64,000 bases of DNA from Chitinophaga sp. Cy-1792. Its GTDB lineage: Bacteria > Bacteroidota > Bacteroidia > Chitinophagales > Chitinophagaceae. Shown here piece by piece: positions 9,091 through 17,492 of the stretch. The stretch spans positions 1,116,001 to 1,180,000 of the forward strand of contig NZ_VWWO01000001.1 in the NCBI RefSeq assembly GCF_011752935.1, in the 5' to 3' direction. The notes beneath the pieces were generated by a model, which had not been told where the DNA came from, did not search any database, and saw only the letters and a program-made list of their open reading frames with translations. Within the stretch, counting starts at the first letter, position 1, and every line of letters begins with the position of its first letter. Made by a program: the position numbers and the translations under genes.

Positions 9091-10317
9091 ATGATCTGGC
9101 AATTTGCTTCCCGTTACTTTTGGGCCAGGAAATCTACCAATGCTATCAATATCATTGCCTGGGTGAGTGTAGGTGCGATTGCTGTAGGTGCTGGAGCCCT
9201 GATAGTGATATTGAGTGTATTCAATGGTTTTGAAGACCTGGTGAAATCCCTTTATTCTTCTTTTTATCCTTCTGTTAAGGTGGCCCCTGTTTCGGGGAAA
9301 ACGATTCAGCTGAATGCCGGTCAGCTTTCGGCTATTGGCGGTACGCCTGGCGTACTGGCTTATTCGGCTATAGTGGAGGAGAAGGCGGTTATTCGCTTTG
9401 CCGATGATCCGACAATTGCCGTGCTGAAGGGGGTAGACAGCAACTACAATAAGGTTACCGACGTAAAAAACAAGATGGTACGAGGTACGTTCGACACCGG
9501 CGACGATGAGAACGGCTATGGTGCTGTTTTGGGGTTGGAGCTGGAAGGGGCGCTGGGTGTGGATGTGGCGCGTAGTATCGCACCCGTTACCGTGTATGTG
9601 CCCAGGCGAAGTGCTACTTCCTTTACCATTCCGGAAGAGGCACTGAATAGCGGGATTATCTATCCCAAAGGTACTTTTGCGATCCAGCAGGAGTTTAACA
9701 GCAAATACGTTATTACCAATATCGCCTTTATGCGTAAGCTGCTGGAAATGGGACCTGATGAGATGTCGGCCCTGGAAGTGGCTGCCAAACCGGGTGTAAG
9801 TGAAGACGAGCTGAAGGGCCGGCTGAAGCGTTTGCTGGGGCCGGGGTATAAGGTGCAAACCCGCTTCGAGCAGAATCAGTCGTTATATGCGGTCATGATT
9901 ACGGAGAAATGGGCGGTGTATATAATACTGAGCTTTATCCTGGTGATAGCGGCATTCAACATGATAGGTTCGCTGACGATGCTGGTCATAGAAAAGCAAA
10001 AGGATATTACCATACTAAAGGCAATGGGTGCACGCCGTTCATTAATTATGAAGATATTTTTAGCGGAGGGGATGATTATTGCCGGTATTGGTACCTTGAT
10101 TGGTTTTGCACTGGGAGGATTATTCTGTCTTATTCAGCAGCGCTTTGGCCTGATAAAATTAGATGGAGATTCGTTTCTCATACCTGCATACCCGGTAAGT
10201 ATGCATGCGGGTGATTTTGGATTGGTGTTACTAACGATTATGGTTATAGGTTTATTGGCCAGCTGGTATCCTGCCCGTAAGGCGGCGAATGAAGTAATTG
10301 AGTTAAAGGCAACCTGA
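9091..10317 (+). CDS. LolC/LolE-type ABC transporter permease (FtsX family)
   Basis: The 408-residue inner-membrane protein has the FtsX/LolCE layout. The N-terminus MIWQFASRYFWARKS is followed by TM1 (about 18-45), a large MacB-like periplasmic domain (about 50-260), then three TM helices (about 275-400) with the conserved I-x-x-LKAMGAR segment that couples to the ATPase. In the Lol system such permeases extract lipoproteins from the inner membrane with LolD; no ATPase gene is adjacent here. The start codon lies just after the rbfA terminator, so expression needs read-through or a promoter overlapping that hairpin. Confidence 0.87.
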   Translation: MIWQFASRYFWARKSTNAINIIAWVSVGAIAVGAGALIVILSVFNGFEDLVKSLYSSFYPSVKVAPVSGKTIQLNAGQLSAIGGTPGVLAYSAIVEEKAVIRFADDPTIAVLKGVDSNYNKVTDVKNKMVRGTFDTGDDENGYGAVLGLELEGALGVDVARSIAPVTVYVPRRSATSFTIPEEALNSGIIYPKGTFAIQQEFNSKYVITNIAFMRKLLEMGPDEMSALEVAAKPGVSEDELKGRLKRLLGPGYKVQTRFEQNQSLYAVMITEKWAVYIILSFILVIAAFNMIGSLTMLVIEKQKDITILKAMGARRSLIMKIFLAEGMIIAGIGTLIGFALGGLFCLIQQRFGLIKLDGDSFLIPAYPVSMHAGDFGLVLLTIMVIGLLASWYPARKAANEVIELKAT

Positions 10318-10336
10318 TTGGAAAGCTATTATAAAG

Positions 10337-10374
10337 AAAGAGGCGCCTTTACACACGGTAGAGGCGCCTCTTTT
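10337..10374. terminator. Bidirectional terminator between convergent genes
   Basis: Twelve-bp stem (10337-10348 with 10362-10373) built on AGAGGCGCCT/AGGCGCCTCT with a T-run on the plus side and T-rich sequence on the minus side. It separates the LolC/E-type gene from the convergent transketolase gene. Confidence 0.88.
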
Positions 10375-10394
10375 ATGTTAAAGCGTTTATATGC

Positions 10395-11231
10395 TTAGTA
10401 GTCACCTAAAGTTTCAGGCAGCTGTGCCAGTGCTTTAGCCAGTTGTTCATCGTTAGGAGCGATACCATGCCATTCGTGGTGACCTTCCATGAAGTCAACA
10501 CCTTGTCCCATCACGGTTTTCATGATGATGCAGATTGGTTTGCCCTGACCGGTGAGTCCTTTGGCTTTTTCCAGTGTAGCAACAGTTTCATCCATGTTAT
10601 TACCATCCATGTGGAGTACATGCCATCCGAAAACTTCGAATTTGGCGCCGATATCACCGAGTCCGGCAACATCATTTGTTGTACCATCTATCTGTTGACC
10701 ATTTGCGTCAATGGTGACGATAAGATTATCCACTTTGTGGTGAGGAGCAAACATAATTGCTTCCCAGTTCTGACCTTCTTCGAGTTCGCCATCGCCATGG
10801 AGGGAGAATACGAGATGTTTATCACCATTCAGTTTTTTAGAGAGTGCAGCACCGATGGCAACGCTCATACCCTGGCCGAGTGAACCGGAAGCAACGCGTA
10901 CACCTGGAAGGTGTTCGTGTGTGGTAGGGTGACCCTGCAGGCGTGAGTTTAATCTGCGGAAAGTATTCAGCTCAGCAGCCGGAAAGTAACCGGAACGAGC
11001 CAGTACACTATAGAATACCGGAGATATGTGCCCGTTAGATAAGAAAAACAGGTCCTGGTCTTTACCGTCCATGTCAAACGGAGAAGGTTTGTGGTCCATT
11101 ACCTTGAAATAGAGCGCTGTAAGGAAGTCGGTGCAACCTAAAGAACCACCAGGGTGGCCACTTTGTACAGCATGTACCATTCGTACGATATCTCTTCTTA
11201 CTTGCGTGGCTATATCTTGAAGCTGTGGCAT
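10395..11231 (-). CDS. Transketolase, N-terminal (TPP-binding) subunit
   Basis: This is the first half of a split transketolase (278 residues), the part binding thiamine diphosphate pyrophosphate and Mg. Visible motifs are GHPGGSLG near the start and GDGELEEGQNWEA followed by NLIVTIDANGQQ (the GDG-N TPP motif). Transketolase moves two-carbon units in the non-oxidative pentose phosphate pathway. In many bacteria the C-terminal subunit gene follows directly; here the next gene in that direction is an unrelated convergent permease, and no C-terminal half occurs in the window. The ATG at 11231 (MPQLQDIATQVRRDI) is chosen; longer in-frame reading to 11360 gives a non-homologous, lysine/phenylalanine-rich leader. 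Confidence 0.92.
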   Translation of the reverse strand: MPQLQDIATQVRRDIVRMVHAVQSGHPGGSLGCTDFLTALYFKVMDHKPSPFDMDGKDQDLFFLSNGHISPVFYSVLARSGYFPAAELNTFRRLNSRLQGHPTTHEHLPGVRVASGSLGQGMSVAIGAALSKKLNGDKHLVFSLHGDGELEEGQNWEAIMFAPHHKVDNLIVTIDANGQQIDGTTNDVAGLGDIGAKFEVFGWHVLHMDGNNMDETVATLEKAKGLTGQGKPICIIMKTVMGQGVDFMEGHHEWHGIAPNDEQLAKALAQLPETLGDY

Positions 11232-11255
11232 GATAGTTGTGATTTTTATGAGCCG

Positions 11256-11263
11256 CAAAACTA
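11256..11263 (-). promoter_or_regulatory. Putative -7 element for the transketolase gene
   Basis: Reads TAgtTTTG on the minus strand, a full match to the Bacteroidota -7 consensus, 25 bp upstream of the transketolase ATG. The matching -33 element is not obvious. Confidence 0.5.
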
Positions 11264-11369
11264 ATAGAATTTCATAGAATTGAGGCTGTTGAATGTTTTT
11301 TTTGCGAGGCCAAAATATCACAAAATCTTTATTTTTTCTGCTATTCTTTTCACATTTCATTGAAATTAA

Positions 11370-11377
11370 TATCTTTG
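11370..11377 (+). promoter_or_regulatory. Putative -7 element for the WecA-like gene
   Basis: TAtcTTTG, a full match to TAnnTTTG followed by CAC, 20 bp before the ATG at 11398. The region about 19 bp upstream is T-rich (CTTTT), a weak -33 match. Confidence 0.55.
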
Positions 11378-11397
11378 CACTCTAACCCCCCTATTAA

Positions 11398-12543
11398 ATG
11401 GAGAATGTATTAATTGCTACCGTCCTAAGTTTTGTTGTTACCTATTTTTCGATTCCAATACTCATCAAGGTGGCGGAATTAAAACACCTCTACGACGAAC
11501 CGGACGAAAGAAAGGCTCATAAAAAGAGAATCCCGACACTGGGAGGAATCGGATTTTTTTCCGGTTTCATCATTGCTGCTACGGTATGCGTACCGATGTT
11601 GCAGAATTCCCCTTTTCAGTACATGATGGCTGCTTTCTTTATCATCTTCATGGTTGGTTTGAAAGACGATATCGTTGGGCTCTCTCCGCTTAAAAAACTG
11701 ATTGGTCAGTTAATGGCGTCTTTTGCCATTGTTTACCTGGGCAATATTCAGCTAACAAACATGTATGGCTTTCTGGGGATACACGAACTACCTCCTAGTA
11801 TCAGCCTCATGTTGACGTATTTCACCTTTATAGTGGTTATAAATGCCTTTAATCTGATCGACGGGGTGGATGGTCAGGCGGGTAGTATAGGCTTGCTGGT
11901 GAGTGCGCTGTTAGGGGCTTATTTTCTACATGTAGGGGAAATCACCTATGCTGTGCTGGGGTTTGCACTGGCGGGTGGTCTGGCAAGTTTCCTTATCTAC
12001 AATATCTCTCCTGCAAAAATATTTATGGGTGATACCGGTTCATTGCTGATTGGGTTAGTCAATGCAGTGCTGGTGCTAAAGTTTATTGATGTAGCTGGTA
12101 ATCCTGCTGGTAAAATGCCTATTGGCTCCAGTCCGGGTGTTGCCTTTGCTATCCTGATAGTTCCTTTATTTGACACCCTGCGTGTGTTTACGGTTCGTAT
12201 GCTGAATGGAAGATCTCCATTTTCTGCAGACAGAAATCACATCCATCACTACCTGCTGGATTTGAAACTGAATCATAAGCAGACTACCCTGGTGGCTGTT
12301 ACCATTAATGCACTGTTCATCGCCGTAGCTTTCTCCTTACAGTCTGTTGGTACAACAGCGATGGTAATGGGAGTAATCACCGCAGCAATTGTGCTTACAG
12401 GCATGTTATATATTGCACGCAAGCGCCGCCTGGCTGCGATTCAGCCTATGCTGGCGCCGGCAGCTGAAGCCGTGGTAGCTACCAATGCTGCACAGGCTAA
12501 AATCCTGAAGGTCAGTACAGAGGGGATCTTACAAGATAAATAG
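11398..12543 (+). CDS. Undecaprenyl-phosphate sugar-1-phosphate transferase (WecA/TagO/MraY family)
   Basis: Polytopic glycosyltransferase-4-family enzyme of 381 residues with about ten hydrophobic helices. Conserved cytoplasmic-loop motifs are present: DEPDERKAHKKRIPTLGG near residues 33-50, the DD pair in GLKDDIVG, NAFNLIDGVDG, FMGDTGS and the HIHH motif. Together these place it with WecA/TagO rather than MraY. It transfers GlcNAc-1-P (or a related sugar phosphate) from a UDP-sugar to undecaprenyl phosphate at the inner membrane, starting polysaccharide or O-antigen-type glycan synthesis. The exact sugar is not determinable. It is a single-gene unit with its own promoter-like sequence and terminator. 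Confidence 0.9.
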   Translation: MENVLIATVLSFVVTYFSIPILIKVAELKHLYDEPDERKAHKKRIPTLGGIGFFSGFIIAATVCVPMLQNSPFQYMMAAFFIIFMVGLKDDIVGLSPLKKLIGQLMASFAIVYLGNIQLTNMYGFLGIHELPPSISLMLTYFTFIVVINAFNLIDGVDGQAGSIGLLVSALLGAYFLHVGEITYAVLGFALAGGLASFLIYNISPAKIFMGDTGSLLIGLVNAVLVLKFIDVAGNPAGKMPIGSSPGVAFAILIVPLFDTLRVFTVRMLNGRSPFSADRNHIHHYLLDLKLNHKQTTLVAVTINALFIAVAFSLQSVGTTAMVMGVITAAIVLTGMLYIARKRRLAAIQPMLAPAAEAVVATNAAQAKILKVSTEGILQDK

Positions 12544-12561
12544 AATATATTTTTTATATAT

Positions 12562-12593
12562 AAAGGGTCTCTACCGTGTAGGGACCCTTTTTT
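12562..12593 (+). terminator. Intrinsic terminator after the WecA-like gene
   Basis: Thirteen-nt arms (12562-12574 with 12578-12590) forming AAAGGGTCTCTAC/GTAGGGACCCTTT with one G-U pair and a CGT loop, followed by TTTTT. Confidence 0.85.
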
Positions 12594-12615
12594 AATAGCT
12601 TAATGAAGGCCTCTC

Positions 12616-12646
12616 TTTGACGATTAAAAGAAAACCTGTAGGTTTG
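12616..12646 (+). promoter_or_regulatory. Bacteroidota-type promoter of frr
   Basis: TTTG at 12616-12619, a 19-bp spacer, then TAggTTTG at 12639-12646. This is a near-perfect match to the Bacteroidota sigma-70-type promoter, 22 bp upstream of the frr ATG. Confidence 0.8.
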
Positions 12647-12668
12647 CACGCACTTAACTACTTATGTT

Positions 12669-13232
12669 ATGCAAGATGATCTAACGCTTATCCTTGATGA
12701 TGCAGCAGACTCGATGAAGAAAGCAATCGGGCACCTGGAAGCGGAACTGACTAAAATCAGGGCTGGTAAAGCCAATCCAGCTATCCTGGATGGTATCTAT
12801 GTTGATTACTATGGCGCTGCTACTGCACTTAACCAGGTGGCAAATGTGGCAATTGCTGATGCCCGTACCCTTACCATACAGCCTTGGGAGAAAAATATGC
12901 TTCAACCAATCGAAAGAGCGATCATCGCTTCCAACATTGGCCTGAACCCTCAGAACGATGGTGTTATCATTCGTCTCTTCCTCCCTCCTCTCACAGAAGA
13001 AAGAAGGAAAGAGTTCGTAAAAAGAGTAAATGGTGAAGGTGAACAGGCAAAAGTTGCCATCCGCAACATTCGCCGCGATGCAATCGAAGCAATTAAAAAA
13101 TTGCAGAAAGATGGCCTGAGCGAGGATACCGCCAAAGATGCCGAAGCAGATGTTCAGACTATGACCGACAAGAACAGCGTGGTTATTGATAAACATTGCG
13201 AAGCCAAGGAAAAAGAAATTATGTCTATCTAA
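12669..13232 (+). CDS. frr: Ribosome recycling factor
   Basis: The 187-residue protein has the RRF signature: the N-terminal helix MKKAIGHLEAELTKIRAGKANPAILDGIYVDYYG, then LTIQPWEK and the LPPLTEERRKEFVKR and VAIRNIRRDA segments. It dissociates post-termination ribosomes together with EF-G. In many bacteria frr follows pyrH, which is not adjacent here; the gene has its own strong promoter and a terminator at 13267-13301, so it is a monocistron. Confidence 0.97.
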   Translation: MQDDLTLILDDAADSMKKAIGHLEAELTKIRAGKANPAILDGIYVDYYGAATALNQVANVAIADARTLTIQPWEKNMLQPIERAIIASNIGLNPQNDGVIIRLFLPPLTEERRKEFVKRVNGEGEQAKVAIRNIRRDAIEAIKKLQKDGLSEDTAKDAEADVQTMTDKNSVVIDKHCEAKEKEIMSI

Positions 13233-13266
13233 TCTTAAAAGATTATACCAGGACATAAAAAAATAA

Positions 13267-13308
13267 AAATAGCCGTCTCTACTTAGCAGAGACGGCTATT
13301 TATTTTTT
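13267..13308. terminator. Bidirectional terminator between frr and the EamA gene
   Basis: Perfect 14-bp stem AAATAGCCGTCTCT/AGAGACGGCTATTT (13267-13280 with 13288-13301), followed by a T-run on the plus strand. On the minus strand the stem is followed by TTTTATTT. Confidence 0.9.
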
Positions 13309-13327
13309 TAACGGCATGTAATAAACG

Positions 13328-14206
13328 TTATCCGGCTTTTTTAGCTTTATTTACCAGGAATACTCCAAACAGGATAATCAGCATACATAATACCGATACC
13401 CAGGTAATTGGTTCATGGGCAAGCAAACCCCATCCCATGGCGACTATCGGTAACGCATATGTTACCATCGATGCAAAAACAGCTCCAGCTCTGCGGATCA
13501 GCAGATAAAATAGTACTGCCGCCACACCGGTGCCCATAACACCAAGTACTAGTCCGGCTGAAAGTGAGCGCCATGGCGCATTTTCAGTAGTGAACTGTTG
13601 GAAGAAACCGGTGAATAAAAGAATAGGTAAAGTAAATAGTCCACAGAAAAACATGGCTATTGATCCCAGTTGTAAAGAGGCATATCCTTTCAGGTGATGA
13701 TGTACCAGACTGATATTGGCGCCATAGCTGACTGTGGCCACCACCACGAGCAGGCCATAATACCAGTATTCGTTGGAGGCAATGCCTTTATTCATAAACA
13801 GTAGCACTACCCCTAACAGACCTACGCAAACACCTGTCAGCTGCGCTTTCTTAATCGGTGCCTTATAAATCAGGAAACCGGTAAGTAACGCCATCAGCGG
13901 TGTCAGTGAATTTAAAATGCCAGCCAGGGAGCTGTCGATCTTTGTTTCGGCCAGACAAAAAAGAAAAGCCGGAATACCATTACCCAGTAATCCGGAAAGT
14001 ATGATGACAGGTAATTTGTTTACTGGCGTTTCCCGCAGGTATTTGGGAAGAAAAGGCAGTAATGCCACACCAGCCGCTACAAGCCGCAAGCTGGCTACCT
14101 GGTAGGGACTAAAGGCTTCCAGCCCGATTTTCATGAGTATGAAGGAACTTCCCCAGGTAAGCGACAGTAGCAGAAAGATACCCCAATTGGCAATTCGTTG
14201 GTTCAA
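13328..14206 (-). CDS. EamA/DMT-superfamily transporter
   Basis: A 292-residue inner-membrane protein with ten predicted hydrophobic helices arranged as two EamA repeats. The N-terminus has the family's TWGSSFILMKIGLE signature and the second half has a matching GANISLV segment. Members export or import small metabolites such as amino acids; the substrate cannot be assigned. It is convergent with frr and shares its terminator, and is divergent from the PPK2 gene. Confidence 0.87.
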   Translation of the reverse strand: MNQRIANWGIFLLLSLTWGSSFILMKIGLEAFSPYQVASLRLVAAGVALLPFLPKYLRETPVNKLPVIILSGLLGNGIPAFLFCLAETKIDSSLAGILNSLTPLMALLTGFLIYKAPIKKAQLTGVCVGLLGVVLLFMNKGIASNEYWYYGLLVVVATVSYGANISLVHHHLKGYASLQLGSIAMFFCGLFTLPILLFTGFFQQFTTENAPWRSLSAGLVLGVMGTGVAAVLFYLLIRRAGAVFASMVTYALPIVAMGWGLLAHEPITWVSVLCMLIILFGVFLVNKAKKAG

Positions 14207-14315
14207 TGCAGCGAGATTTTGAACAGCAAAGGTCTGATTATTTCTGCAAAAGATCGGAAAACACGCAACACATCCGGGATGTTTTTGTTAAATTTAATTA
14301 TAAGAATGCAATTCC

Positions 14316-15062
14316 ATGGGTAAAATCAAGCTAGCAGATATCAGCACTACCGCTCCCAAAAAAGCAGATAAAGACAAACTGAAAGCAGAAACGAAAGAGA
14401 TCTTACTGGAACTAGACGAACTCCAGAATCTCCTGTATGCAGAACATAAGCATAGTATTTTAATGGTCATCCAGGGAATGGATGCCAGCGGCAAAGATGG
14501 TGTAATCAAAAACGTTACGGGTACATTGAATCCGCAGGGATGTACGGTTGTTTCCTTCAAAACGCCTACCAAGGAGGAAATGGATCACGACTTTTTATGG
14601 AGAGTACATAAGCAGGCGCCGGGGAAAGGTATGATACAGGTATTTAACCGCTCGCACTATGAAGATATCCTGATACAACGGGTACACAAGTGGATTGATG
14701 ATAAGGTGGCCTATAAGCGAATGGATGCCATCAATGATTTTGAAAAATTACTGGCCGTACATGGCAATACACAAATCCTGAAATTCTATTTGCATGTATC
14801 CCGGGAAGCCCAGCAGCAAAGACTTATAGAGCGCACAGAAGACCCAAGGAAGATGTGGAAATACAATGAGCAGGACCTGGAAGAAGCCAAACTCTGGGAT
14901 AAGTATATGTCTGCCTATGAAGATGCCATTAACAACTGCAACTATATACCGTGGATGGTTATACCGGCAGATCAGAACTGGTATAAAGAGTACCTGATTG
15001 CAGTAACGTTAAGGGATACACTGAAATCTCTGAAGATGAAATATCCCCGTCTGAAGAAATAA
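14316..15062 (+). CDS. Polyphosphate kinase 2 family protein
   Basis: Cytoplasmic P-loop kinase of 248 residues that transfers phosphate between polyphosphate and nucleotides. Walker A is GMDASGKDG (54-62). The Walker-B/lid region reads VFNRSHYEDIL, with Asn where class I enzymes usually have Asp, as known in class III PPK2 enzymes. RTEDPRKMWK is the lid arginine segment. Class III members can phosphorylate both AMP and ADP; this specificity is inferred from motif resemblance only. It lies 74 bp upstream of mscL on the same strand. Confidence 0.9.
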   Translation: MGKIKLADISTTAPKKADKDKLKAETKEILLELDELQNLLYAEHKHSILMVIQGMDASGKDGVIKNVTGTLNPQGCTVVSFKTPTKEEMDHDFLWRVHKQAPGKGMIQVFNRSHYEDILIQRVHKWIDDKVAYKRMDAINDFEKLLAVHGNTQILKFYLHVSREAQQQRLIERTEDPRKMWKYNEQDLEEAKLWDKYMSAYEDAINNCNYIPWMVIPADQNWYKEYLIAVTLRDTLKSLKMKYPRLKK

Positions 15063-15136
15063 TGTATTGTGAATGAAGATGTTCCGCAATTAATATACTA
15101 ATTTCGTTATAGACTTAACCACTTAAACCTTGCATT

Positions 15137-15568
15137 ATGTCATTCATTAAGGAGTTTAAAGAGTTTGCCTTGAAGGGCAATGTAATGGATCTTGCTGTGG
15201 GTGTGATCATTGGAGGAGCGTTTGGAAAGATCGTTACATCATTGGTAGATAATGTGCTGATGCCTATCGTTAGTCTTTTTACAAGAGGCACAGATTTCAA
15301 TGACCTATTTGTTGTTATAGGTGGTGCTGATACGAATAAGTATCCTACTATAGCTGCTGCAAAAGCCCACGGCCAGAGCGTGCTGGCATATGGTTCCTTT
15401 ATTCAGAGTGTTATCGATTTCCTGATCATCGCTTTCTGTATTTTCCTGATGGTGAAAGCAATGAATAAACTAATGAAGAAGAAAGAAGAAGCCCCAACTC
15501 CTGCAGAACTTACTACCCAGGAGAAATTGCTGACAGAGATCCGCGATACATTAAAATCAAAAAACTAA
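15137..15568 (+). CDS. mscL: Large-conductance mechanosensitive channel
   Basis: The 143-residue protein has the MscL pattern: an amphipathic N-terminus (SFIKEFKEFALKGNVMDLAVGVIIGGAFGKIVTSLVD is all family-typical), TM1, a periplasmic loop (about 48-78), TM2 (about 82-105) and a charged C-terminal helix. It forms a homopentameric inner-membrane valve that opens under hypo-osmotic tension. TAatTTCG at 15099-15106 may be its -7 element. Confidence 0.95.
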   Translation: MSFIKEFKEFALKGNVMDLAVGVIIGGAFGKIVTSLVDNVLMPIVSLFTRGTDFNDLFVVIGGADTNKYPTIAAAKAHGQSVLAYGSFIQSVIDFLIIAFCIFLMVKAMNKLMKKKEEAPTPAELTTQEKLLTEIRDTLKSKN

Positions 15569-15661
15569 GTTCCTGACTAATATTTTTATGCCTGTCGCTT
15601 CTACCCGGAAGTGGCAGGCATCATATGTTTATTGTTTATCCTAATGAGTAAAATGAAATTG

Positions 15662-16609
15662 ATGAAAAAATTTACTTTATCCATTGCCTGCTGCCTGATG
15701 ATTTTTGGAATGACAGCACAGGCACAGAATGACTGGATGAAGACAGATCGTGAAACCGCTGCGAAAAAGTTAAAAGTCAAAGACCCCAAAGACACTATTC
15801 CGAAATTATGGGACAAGGGGCTGAACCTGAATATCAACATCAACCAGGGATCATTAAGTAACTGGGCTGCGGGTGGTGATAATTTTTCTTTTTCTCTTGG
15901 TGCTACTGTTTTCGCCTGGGCTAATTATAAAAAAGGCAGAAGAGAATGGAGCAACGTCGCTGATCTGGCATATGGTTACATCAGTACCACCAGTCTGGGA
16001 AGTCGTAAAAGCGATGACCGTATTGACCTTACCACCAAATATGGTTATGATATCGGGAGAAACTGGTACGTAAGCGGATTGGTGAACCTTCGTACACAGT
16101 TTACAGATGGTTATCTGTATACGGATACTTCTCATACTTTCTCCTCTACCTTCTTCTCTCCTGCCTATATCCTGGTGTCTCCGGGTTTTGACTGGAGGCC
16201 AAACAAGGAGTTCTCCCTGTTCTTATCTCCAATCACAGCGAGATTTGTAACGGTATTCAATAAGTATCTGTCTGACCAGGGCGCTTATGGTGTTGATACC
16301 GGTAAAACAGTGAAATATGAAATGGGTGCTTACCTTTCTGCCAATTATATAAAAACGATAGGAAAAAATATTGCCTACAAAGGCCGTTTAGATCTATTCT
16401 CCGATTATCGTCATAATCCGCAGAATATAGACGTTTACTTTACGAATGCGCTGGAACTGAAGGTGAATAAATATATCTCTGCCGTACTGACCTTAGATAT
16501 GATTTATGATGATGATGTGAAAGTCTTTAAGAATAAAGAGACTGGAGTAATGGGGCCACGATTACAGGTAAAGCAGGTGATTGGGGTCGGGTTTGCCGCC
16601 AAGTTTTAA
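15662..16609 (+). CDS. DUF3078 outer-membrane protein
   Basis: Signal peptide (KKFTLSIACCLMIFGMTAQAQ, cut near residue 20) followed by a beta-rich protein of about 295 residues. The segment LWDKGLNLNININQGSLSNWAAGGDNFSFSLG is the hallmark of DUF3078 proteins, which are predicted outer-membrane beta-barrels of unknown function in Bacteroidota. The C-terminus ends in a strand with terminal Phe (VIGVGFAAKF), typical of barrel proteins. In-frame ATGs at 15644 and 15653 are equally possible starts; the one at 15662 gives the cleanest signal peptide. Confidence 0.85.
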   Translation: MKKFTLSIACCLMIFGMTAQAQNDWMKTDRETAAKKLKVKDPKDTIPKLWDKGLNLNININQGSLSNWAAGGDNFSFSLGATVFAWANYKKGRREWSNVADLAYGYISTTSLGSRKSDDRIDLTTKYGYDIGRNWYVSGLVNLRTQFTDGYLYTDTSHTFSSTFFSPAYILVSPGFDWRPNKEFSLFLSPITARFVTVFNKYLSDQGAYGVDTGKTVKYEMGAYLSANYIKTIGKNIAYKGRLDLFSDYRHNPQNIDVYFTNALELKVNKYISAVLTLDMIYDDDVKVFKNKETGVMGPRLQVKQVIGVGFAAKF

Positions 16610-16700
16610 TTAGCCGGAATTTTGTTATTTTTGATATATACAGCAGCAGGAACTGTTCTTAATAAGACACCTGCTGCTGTTGACAATTAAACAGATATAC

Positions 16701-17492
16701 GTGACTGAGCAAACGACATACAAAATTGTACTACCACAGTTTGAAGGGCCATTTGACCTGCTGCTGTTCTTTATCGAGCGCGATGAGCTGGATATTTACA
16801 ATATCCCGATAAATAGGATTACGCAGGACTTCCTGAGTTATATCCACCAGATGGAGGCTTTAAACATAGAACTGGCGAGTGAGTTTATTTTGTTTGTGTC
16901 TACGTTGATGCGTATCAAGGCAAAAATGCTGCTGCCACGTAAAGAGCTGGATGAGCAGGGAAATGAAATCGATCCCCGCTTAGAGCTGATCGATAAAATC
17001 CTGGAATACAAGCGCTATAAGCAGGCCGCCATTGAACTGGCTGAAATGGAGGCCGACAGGATGCTGGCCATCAAACGTGGTAACATCCAGAAAGAGCTCG
17101 CCGAAATCGGGGAAGCTACCAGTGAAGGTACTGAGGTACAGACACTTACACTCTTCAAGCTGGCGAAAACCTTTGAAAAGGTCATGCAGCGCATGAAAGA
17201 GCGTGACAATAAACCGCAGCACGTGGTGTATAAATACGACTACACCATGGAAGGTTCCAGAATGTACATGGAAGAACTGGCAAGACATGAACGCACGCTG
17301 TCTTTTGAGAAGATCTTTGATCATTGTAAAGACCGTGTACATGCTATCTTTCTGTTCCTCAGTATGCTGGAGTTAGTGCAGATGAAACATATGACCATCA
17401 TGGTCGGAGAAGGCAGAAATAACTTTATTATTGATTATATAGATCCTTCCGACAGGGAGGAAGAACAAGCAGGAGTTTTAATAGATGGCTGA
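16701..17492 (+). CDS. scpA: Segregation and condensation protein A (kleisin)
   Basis: ScpA bridges SMC heads with ScpB in bacterial condensin. The conserved start LPQFEGPFDLLLFFIERDELDIYNIPI and the segment ASEFILFVSTLMRIKAKMLLPR are diagnostic. The C-terminal winged helix contains LFLSMLELVQM. No ATG fits. The GTG at 16701 (VTEQTTYKIVLPQFEG) gives the family-typical N-terminus; a TTG at 16680 would add seven residues. The last 8 bp overlap the AraC-family gene start. scpB is not adjacent. Confidence 0.9.
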   Translation: MTEQTTYKIVLPQFEGPFDLLLFFIERDELDIYNIPINRITQDFLSYIHQMEALNIELASEFILFVSTLMRIKAKMLLPRKELDEQGNEIDPRLELIDKILEYKRYKQAAIELAEMEADRMLAIKRGNIQKELAEIGEATSEGTEVQTLTLFKLAKTFEKVMQRMKERDNKPQHVVYKYDYTMEGSRMYMEELARHERTLSFEKIFDHCKDRVHAIFLFLSMLELVQMKHMTIMVGEGRNNFIIDYIDPSDREEEQAGVLIDG

